A stretch of 64,000 nucleotides of DNA from Arachis hypogaea. Taxonomy: Eukaryota > Streptophyta > Magnoliopsida > Fabales > Fabaceae. The stretch lies in NCBI RefSeq assembly GCF_003086295.3, contig NC_092038.1, positions 130,847,518 to 130,911,517 of the forward strand, read 5' to 3'. A program made the position numbers and the translations under genes. This document shows, in pieces, positions 57,914 to 64,000 of this stretch. The stretch's first letter is position 1. Every line of letters begins with the position of its first letter. The notes below the pieces were generated by a model that ran no database searches, had not been told where the DNA came from, and was given only the letters and a program-made list of their open reading frames with translations.

Positions 57914-58032
57914 GAAAAATAAGGGGAATGAGATTTTGTATCTCTTTAATTTGAAGCATATACTTTAATGATGTGTTTACTTTTTTTTTAGGCTAACGAG
58001 TGCTGAGAGTAAAGTAGTAAACTGAGCACCAC

Positions 58033-58779
58033 CAGTGGCGGAGCTTAGTTCAGATAAGGGGCCATGGCCCCCCCAAACTTTTTATAAAAAAATTAATAGT
58101 ATTTTTTCAAAAGATAAAAAATAATTTAATTGGTTTAAATACTTTATTATGACTTAAAGTACCCAATAAGTTCAACACTCTCTACTTTTAAGTTTAAATA
58201 TAAAAAATTAGATATTTTTTATTTATTTAATTTAATATTATTTTATATTTTACTATTTATTTAATTTAATTTTTTATATGATAAAAAATAATAGAATATT
58301 CAACAAGTATTAATATTATTGTATTTGTATAAATTGATAAAAAATTCAATAAATATTATAAATTTTAATATTTGTCCTTCTAATTTCTTCTTTACATATT
58401 CTACAGGATATATATTCAAATTTTATATAAAATAATAATAAAAAAATCAAAGAATTGATGATTTTTTAAGAGGAAGGCTAATATTTAAGAAGGAGAACGT
58501 ATAATTTTTATAATATCAACACATGTAGATAATTTTTCTACTTTAATGAATCGCGAAAAAAGTGAGATACAACTTTCAAAAGTTCAAAAAGTTATATCTG
58601 ATGAGTTTGACCTTAATTTTTTAGAACGAGACCTAAAAAACGACTTTAAATTTGGCAATATCACCAAAACCAGAGAGATGAGATTAGACGAGCTTAACTT
58701 AAATGGGATCTATATCAAAAGTATTTTGACAATTATCTTCTATGTGACCCCCAAAATTTTATTTCAAGTTCCGCCACTG
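58033..58779 (+). mobile_element. Non-autonomous hAT-type element (copy 2), 747 bp, with target duplication
   Basis: The ends CAGTGGCGGAGCTT and the complement of AAGTTCCGCCACTG form a 14-bp inverted repeat with one mismatch. GCACCAC flanks both sides (58026-58032 and 58780-58786); an eighth base can be shared with the terminal C. The inner frame about 58546-58700 (EKSEIQLSKVQKVISDEFDL, then LERD) recalls the N-terminus of hAT transposases of the zinc-finger MYM-type 1-like group. The catalytic part is missing. It lies in the last intron of the PLATZ gene. Confidence 0.85.
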
Positions 58780-59013
58780 GCACCACCCACAATCTTGATT
58801 TACCATCTCCTAACTCCTTCCATTAAAATTGTGATTTGAATTATCACACTCTGACTATTTCATCTGAAATCTCAGGTCCAATCTGTTTTAAAGAAATCTG
58901 TTCATTCAGTTCCTCTCTTCATTTCGCTTAAAGATGATCAAAGGGAGAAAGCTGGAACTAACAAGCGGGTAAATAAGAGAAAGGTAACCCCTGCCAGAGC
59001 TCCCTTCTTCTAA

Positions 59014-59961
59014 AGGCCTCCGGTTATGTAATAATCAAGGAAGCTGCTCTATTTCTTATGTAAAGAGATTCTTTATCATCTGAATTTTTGTCTTTGGTGG
59101 CTTCTACTTTTTGATTATCGTATGACTATGCATGAGGTTACTTCAAACTTTATGACATTCTGGCTAAGTTGCTATTTGTGGTTTTATGACATTCTACTTT
59201 TTGTTGGGTGGATTGTAGATCCATGATATGTTTTTTGTGTGTTAAGATTACAAATGTACAATACATGGATATTTTTTTTTTAATTTCATCTAAGTAAATT
59301 ATTCTTCTTAATCACGTTACTTTCATTTTAAATAAATTAATTTTTTATTAAGATTTAAAAGTGCTCAAATTCAAGATTTCACATTTGCAAAAAATCAAAT
59401 CATAGGTCTAGTACTCTAGTTCATATCTGTGCTTAAACCATCTACATGTGTTTAAAGTTTAAGACATCGTTTCTACCTATAATATCCCTAATACAGTTCC
59501 ATACTTCCATCATTTGGAGCAATGGACACTCATCATATATGGCATTATGGCAAGGTTGTACCGATATTTCTGGTTCTGTATGCAATAAGGAAGACATTCT
59601 AAATGTCATTTTCAAAATTGAAAAACCAACTAAACATATGGTCCTTCCAGCATTAACTGTTGCAGACTGTATAGTCTGTAGTAATCGTATTGCCATGCTT
59701 ATGCTTGTTTTTTAGTGAAGGCTTTATGTTTAGCCTAAGGTATTAAGTAGTCTCTTGTTTAATTTATCATTTTCCTAATTCGTTGCTTCAATACAATTAA
59801 ATGGTGTCTAGTTTTATATTGACATATCATTACATTGTGACATTGAGGGGACAATTTATAATAAGATTTCGTTATAATTTAAAATTGGATTATTCAAATC
59901 TTAGTTCCTCTTCACTTTAAGTAATTGCTTTACCATATAAAATCATCGTCAGGTCATCTTT

Positions 59962-59992
<31 letters not shown>

Positions 59993-60418
59993 GGTGAATT
60001 TGACTCAACCCTTTCTAAAATAACGTTTAAGTTATCTTTCATGATGTGTTACATTCTAATTGGTCATTATCTTAATCATAGTTGGGTTAGGTTATTTTAT
60101 AATTTATTATGAGATGGACAATGATGTAATTTTTTAAAATGTCAAAACCTCACTCCCGTCAATTGAAACACTTTTTCATCCCTCCATTCTTTCTTCATCA
60201 TGTAGCTTCGATCCTTCCAAACATCGCCATGTCCGTCGTGACAAGAAACGCCGAAGTTCGTCATCTATTATCTTCTCACACAATCTCTCTTTTCAATGCA
60301 TCATCTCTTAAACGACGTCGTTGAATTTCCATAGTTAGTAATGTTGTCGTCCTTCTCAATATAGCTTATGTCTCACTCGATACCTCTTCTGCCGTAGATC
60401 ACTCTTTACCAACATAAG
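59014..60418. other. 3' flank of the PLATZ gene and AT-rich intergenic DNA
   Basis: The first few hundred bases may be a 3' UTR. The overlapping frames at 59442-59715 have no domain. A (TA)n tract lies at 59965-59992. The frame 60139-60324 is unassigned. Confidence 0.35.
59965..59992. repeat. (TA)n microsatellite
   Basis: Fourteen uninterrupted TA units. Confidence 0.95.
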
Positions 60419-61535
60419 TAATAGTTAGTCTAATTATTAAAATTTTTTATTAAAAAATATCTTTATTTAATTACACGATGGAACATATATTTATATGTAA
60501 AATATAATATAATAAAATAAATATACTCAGAGTACTTAAAGTATAATTAAATCAGAAATATATAATATAATAATAAAATTCGTACTCTAAACAAGTAAAT
60601 ATATCTTTTATCATACATAAATTATTTAAAAAAATAAATAAATTGTTAAAATTAATAACACAAATTTAAAATGATTAAATCCAACTTTTTTATAAGTCTT
60701 TTTTTATAGAATTTTTATTCTTTTAATTTTTAATTTATTCGTACTTTATTATTTAATTAATGATTAAACAAATTATTTTTATGAGAAATTATTTTTGTAT
60801 TATCTTAAAGAAGAGACCAATATAACAGTTTAAAAAATAATGTAAAAATGATATTTTAAATAAAAAATAGTTAATATTAAAATTTTTAAATACAAAAATA
60901 AATTGGATAGATATTTAAGAAATAAATATGCCTAAAATAAATAAAACAGACAAAAATAATTCTCTATTCTCAATAGTGCTCCCATTTTGTTTTTTTATTT
61001 ATTTTAGATATATATTTTATATTTATCTCTTAAATATTTATATAATTTATTTTTATATTTAAAAAATTTGTTATTAAATATTTTTTATTTAAAATATTAT
61101 TTTTAAATTATTTTTCAGACTGTTATATTGGTCTCCTTTGTAAGATAATACAAAAAATGATTTCTCATCAAAATAATTTGTTTAATCATTAATTAAATAA
61201 TAAAGTACTAATAAATTAAAAATAAAAAATAAAAATACTATAAAAAATATGATAAAAAAGTTGGATTTTCTCATTTTAAATTTGTGTTATTAATTTTAAT
61301 AATATATTTATTTTTTAAATAATTTATGTATGATAAAAATAGGTTTACTTATTTAGAATACAAATTTTATTATTATATTTGTATATTCATGGTTTTAATT
61401 ATACTTTTAAGTAGTATGAATAGATTTATTTTATTATATTATATTTTACATATGAATATATGTTCCATCATGTAATTAAATAAAGATATTTTTTAATTAA
61501 AAAAATTAATAACCAAACTAATTAAAAACTTTTCT
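60419..61535. mobile_element. Large AT-rich foldback element with arms of about 530 bp
   Basis: The left arm (from TTAGTCTAATTATT, AAATATCTTTATTTAATTAC, GATGGAACATATATT) is the near-perfect complement of the right arm (AATATATGTTCCATC, GTAATTAAATAAAGATATTT, AATAACCAAACTAATT). The pairing continues inward through AGAGACCAATATAACAGT (60814) against CTGTTATATTGGTCTC (61119). The centre is near 60975, with a short unique loop (CTATTCTCAATAGTGCTCCC). No coding capacity. A clean target duplication was not found. Confidence 0.85.
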
Positions 61536-61584
61536 TTAACATAAACTAACTTCATGCTTGTTTATTAAATAGAGGAGCACAAAT

Positions 61585-62024
61585 TGTAAGGTCCCACATC
61601 GGTTGGGGAGGAGAACGAAGCATGCCTTATAAGGGTGTGGATATCTCTCTTTAACATGACGTGTTTTGACGAGTGAGTGTGGAGGTTTTGGCTATCATTC
61701 CTATCGTCAAAGGCAAAACTGTAAGGCCTTGTGTGCCAAAGCGAACAATATCGTACTAGCAGGTGGTCTGGGCTGTTACAAAGCCGGAGCCCGGATCGAT
61801 GTGCCAGCGTAAGAGTGTGGATATCTCGTCTGGGCTGTTACAGATGGTATCAGGGGAACGAAGCATGTCTTATAAGAGTGTGGATACCTCTCCCTAGCAT
61901 GACGCATTTTGACGAGTGAGTGTGGGGGGCTTCGGCTATCATTTCTATCCTCAAAGGCAAAACCGTGAGGCCTTGTGTGCCAAAGCGGACAATATCGTGT
62001 TAGCAGGTAGCTTGGGCTGTTACA
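61585..62024 (+). mobile_element. Cassandra-like TRIM retrotransposon, rearranged, 440 bp
   Basis: The left LTR 61585-61780 (TGTAAGGTCCCACATCGGTT ... GGGCTGTTACA) and a 5'-shortened right LTR 61853-62024 are flanked by perfect CAAAT (61580-61584 and 62025-62029). Between them are the internal sequence AGCCGGAGCCCGGATCGATG, a partial third LTR piece, and TGGTATCAG (61845-61853), the initiator tRNA-Met primer site now out of its normal place. It is non-coding and depends on other elements for mobility. Confidence 0.8.
61845..61853 (+). other. tRNA-Met(i) primer-binding site in the TRIM
   Basis: TGGTATCAG follows an LTR-end-like GGGCTGTTACAGA. The usual order is LTR, PBS, then GCCGGAGCCCGG; here the GCCGGAGCCCGG piece lies upstream of the PBS. 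Confidence 0.65.
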
Positions 62025-62146
62025 CAAATAATTTGGTTAGAGAATTTTTGTTAAAAATCTCTTTCATAGTTGTAGTGAAAGTTGAACTAAAATAAAATAT
62101 AGTATGTGATCAAAATTGAAATTCATTATTTGAAATTCTCTAAAAT

Positions 62147-62590
62147 CACTACAAGAAAATATGTCTTTTGCTACGTTTTTGAAGCGTGGCAAAAAGTCAA
62201 AAAAGCGTAGCGATAGCTTTTCGTCACGTTTTTTGAGTTACCGGTATGCTTTTGAAAGGGTCACAACTGCAAGGGTGCTGGTTGTTTTAGTGCCACACTT
62301 TTGGTGACCTATCACCACGCTTTATTTTTTGCCACGCTTTTAAAGATCGCCATGCTTTAAAAGCATGGCCATATATGCCAGATATGGCTACACTTTTAAA
62401 GCGTGCCAATAGCAAGATATGGCTACGCTTTTAAAGCGTGCCAATAGAGAGACATATGGCTACACTTTTTAAACATGCCAATGGAGAGAGATACAGCTAT
62501 GCTTTTAACGTGCCAATAGCAAGACATACGGCTACGCTTTTAAAGCATGGCAAAAAATTTGTTCAATAACCTATAGTTTTTTTTTAATCT
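62147..62590 (+). mobile_element. CACTA (En/Spm-type) transposon terminus with subterminal repeats
   Basis: The end CACTACAAGAAAATATG is the canonical CACTA terminus. Inside it are at least five direct units of about 35-40 bp, ATATGGCTACRCTTTTAAAG followed by CGTGCCAATAG, from 62382 to about 62560, with further GCCACGCTTTTAAA words in both orientations. These are typical transposase-binding subterminal repeats. The opposite end (..TTTTCTTGTAGTG) is not in the window, so the extent to the right is unknown. Confidence 0.85.
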
Positions 62591-62884
62591 TTTTTAATCT
62601 TTGTAATAAAACCTTACAAAATTAATAGATAATTTTAAAATTTAGACAATGACCAATAATGTTAAATCCACTAATCCAACATGCATAAATTTGTCACAAA
62701 AAAATGTTTAATCACATAATAGTATAACAAAATATCAAAAATTAAAGTGATAACAACTACGCAATGTATTCCTAATACATGAATACAACTCCAATAACTT
62801 TACCATCCTATCTAACAATAATTTTGATCAACCTCCTCACATATGTGCACCCAATTCACCAAACTAATCATCATCCTCCACTAT

Positions 62885-63165
62885 GTGCTAAGAGACGTAC
62901 AGCATCCAGCTTCTTCTTCAGGATTTCAATGGTATTTAGCAACAACTGAGAAGCTTTTATGGCTCTAGTAGTTTCCATAGTAGCTTCTTCTTTAGGATTT
63001 TCGGGCTTCCCCATTGCTTCAGCTTTCTTGATGATGTTTTATGGCTCTAGTAGTTTTCACAGTAGCTTCTTCTTCAGGATTTTTGGGCTTTCCCATTGCT
63101 TCAGCTTTCTTAATGACCTCATTATCATAGGTGTATGCCTCAGCATCAACCACCATAACCTGTTA
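62885..63165 (-). pseudogene. Gene fragment with frameshifting 82-bp tandem duplication
   Basis: The minus strand reads VMVVDAEAYTYDNEVIKKAE then AMGKPKNPEEEATVKTTRAI. After a frame change the KKAEAMGKPENPKEEATMET unit repeats and continues ASQLLLNTIEILKKKLDAVR. The repeat period is about 82 bp, not a multiple of three, so the frame is broken. I do not recognise the family. The fragment lies between the CACTA end and the RRM fragment. Confidence 0.5.
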
Positions 63166-63394
63166 AATACTAGCAGTGATAACCAAAAATCAACATGGTA
63201 TTTGAATGCACTGCTCTTCATCATCATTAATAGAAAGTAGATAGAGCATGTCCTCATTCTCAAGCTATAAATAATAAAAATTAATAATAAATAAATGGAT
63301 AAAGAAATTAAACTTTTAGTTAATTATCATATCAAAGCCAACACCACACTCTGTCAAATTAATAATAAACACTATCAAAATTAATAATAAACAC

Positions 63395-63941
63395 TCTGTC
63401 TTTAACAGAGAGGTAATAACCACCAGCAAGTTCAGTTTCATTGAGTTCTAGAGCTTTCTTCATGCTAGAAAAATCCTTGAAGTCGATGTAGGCAAAACTG
63501 TAAATTACACCTGGTGTCAATTTGCTAAACTCAAAGCAACACGTAACACAATCATTTTGAGCATCCAACTTGAGAAACAAAAAGGATACACAAAAAATGA
63601 AATAGCAAATCTTTCACACTAAAAATAAAACGAAAAAGAAAAAGGATTTGAAGAAGAAACAAACCATTGAGGACCTCCAGACTCAAAATATTTTGGGACT
63701 GACACCCTCGAGATCTCCCTGCAGGAACGAAAATGCTCATTTAGGCTAGCTCTTATCTGCAACCACAATTTTGGCAGTATTCAAATATGAATTGCAAAAA
63801 GAAACACATGCAAGGGAAGCAGCAGCAGACATGATAGAAATAAAATTACCTCTTTTCCAAGAGATTTATCAAAACCCCTTATGAATATAGTTTGACCAGT
63901 TTGATGCTGATCACCTTTCTGGAAGGAATTGCTGAAACTGA
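63395..63941 (-). CDS. Nucleolin-like RNA-recognition-motif exons, partial
   Basis: Three exons with GT/AG borders: about 63850-63941, 63664-63756 and 63395-63497. They read QHQTGQTIFIRGFDKSLGKE, then IRASLNEHFRSCREISRVSV, then FAYIDFKDFSSMKKALELNE and TELAGGYYLSVKD. This order is that of the second RRM of plant nucleolins (RNP2 'TIFIRGF', RNP1 'CFAYIDF' with the usual Gly changed). Nucleolins bind pre-rRNA and rDNA chromatin in the nucleolus. The gene enters from the right edge; the Gly/Arg-rich tail expected downstream is absent before the CACTA end. It could be a CACTA-captured fragment or a truncated copy. Confidence 0.7.
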
Positions 63942-64000
63942 AACAAGTATTACAAAGGATAAAGAGAAGGAAATAAGTAGATATGAGGCATCTTTCTGGA

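Larger units (their letters stand above)
52725..58003 (+). repeat. Expanded intron copy with about 640-bp tandem repeat units
   Basis: An anchor word (CTTCTTGTTCATCAGCGAGATT and variants) recurs near 53415, 54052, 54408, 55409, 56047 and 56695, and once in the first copy at 51027. Spacings are mostly 637-648 bp, with one shortened (356) and one lengthened (about 1001) step. Each unit also carries GAGTAACGAGACTCATCCAATT and GGCCAAGGTAGGTGTACA, then CCTTTATCTTTGGTATCCTA. The segment ends at AG-GCTAA (57992-58000), i.e. five bases into a copy of exon 2. Confidence 0.85.
52273..59013 (+). pseudogene. PLATZ-type zinc-binding protein gene, recognisable exon 2 and last exon, middle exon missing
   Basis: Exon 52273-52539 (AG/GT, phase 0) codes LQPEWLKSLLKRTFFESSCA then THAMLKKELNQYCITCTDSI and KVITIYRHIYKDVVHIDAM, the first half of the PLATZ domain. 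The zinc motif has C-x2-H, C-x2-C, C and H-x2-H, but the Cys expected three residues after SIC is Arg (CGT, one step from TGT). The last exon 58876-59013 codes VQSVLKKSVHSVPLFISLKD and ends KRKVTPARAPFF, as in PLATZ proteins ending KRKGTPHRAPFF. The usual exon between them (second zinc half, ..YCSIxCK) was not found in 6.3 kb. PLATZ proteins bind A/T-rich DNA and act as repressors. I judge it a probable pseudogene; a functional short form cannot be excluded. Confidence 0.65.

Overview
The window is nuclear DNA of a flowering plant. Introns are short and AT-rich, genes are widely spaced, and mobile elements are abundant. The LTR of the nested retroelement (starting TGATGAGTGGATAATTTATA) and its downstream region look to me like the peanut FIDEL/Feral group. 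Several short elements also look legume-like, so I infer a legume, most probably Arachis. This is pattern recognition from memory, not a database result.

Left part (1-33 kb), low-copy genes. A TPR-repeat protein gene (+) enters from the left edge and ends at 5401; 14 exons are visible, one of them only 12 bp. A decayed ERF-type transcription factor with an EAR repressor motif lies at 8.6-9.2 kb (-). A single-exon A1-family aspartyl protease is at 13.2-14.6 kb (-). A 137-residue CENP-V/GFA-fold protein is at 25.9 kb (+); a hAT-type element with a perfect 8-bp target duplication sits 8 bp after its stop codon. The intact five-exon gene for the 75-kDa iron-sulfur subunit of mitochondrial complex I is at 27.7-32.0 kb (-). 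From memory, the TPR, protease and complex I genes correspond to Arabidopsis neighbours near AT5G37510-AT5G37590, which suggests an old conserved block. Between them lie MITEs, a short retroposon with a 20-bp target duplication, a long (AT)n tract, and a mosaic of plastid fragments (psbH, petD, trnW, rpl23, matK) at 21.3-22.3 kb.

Middle part (33.9-50.2 kb), nested retroelements. One L1-type LINE of about 6.8 kb is flanked by a perfect 19-bp duplication. It is split inside its reverse transcriptase by a 9.46-kb LTR retrotransposon flanked by TAGCT. The LTR element keeps only Gag and a protease-like domain and lacks reverse transcriptase and integrase. Its long frame is broken by five stops, all TAG, and it carries an array of short CTGGCGTT-AACGCCAG palindromes downstream of the protease.

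Right part (50.2-64 kb). A degenerate PLATZ-type zinc-binding protein gene has recognisable second and last exons, but the expected middle exon was not found. Its long intron is a partly duplicated intron grown into a tandem array of about 640-bp units, ending in a 747-bp non-autonomous hAT element. Then come a 1.1-kb AT-rich foldback, a rearranged Cassandra-like TRIM with a perfect CAAAT duplication, and a CACTA transposon end followed by fragments of a nucleolin-like RRM gene (-) that run off the right edge.

Nothing resembles an operon; the host genes are independent units. The main stories are gene decay (ERF, PLATZ), element nesting, and organelle-to-nucleus transfer.
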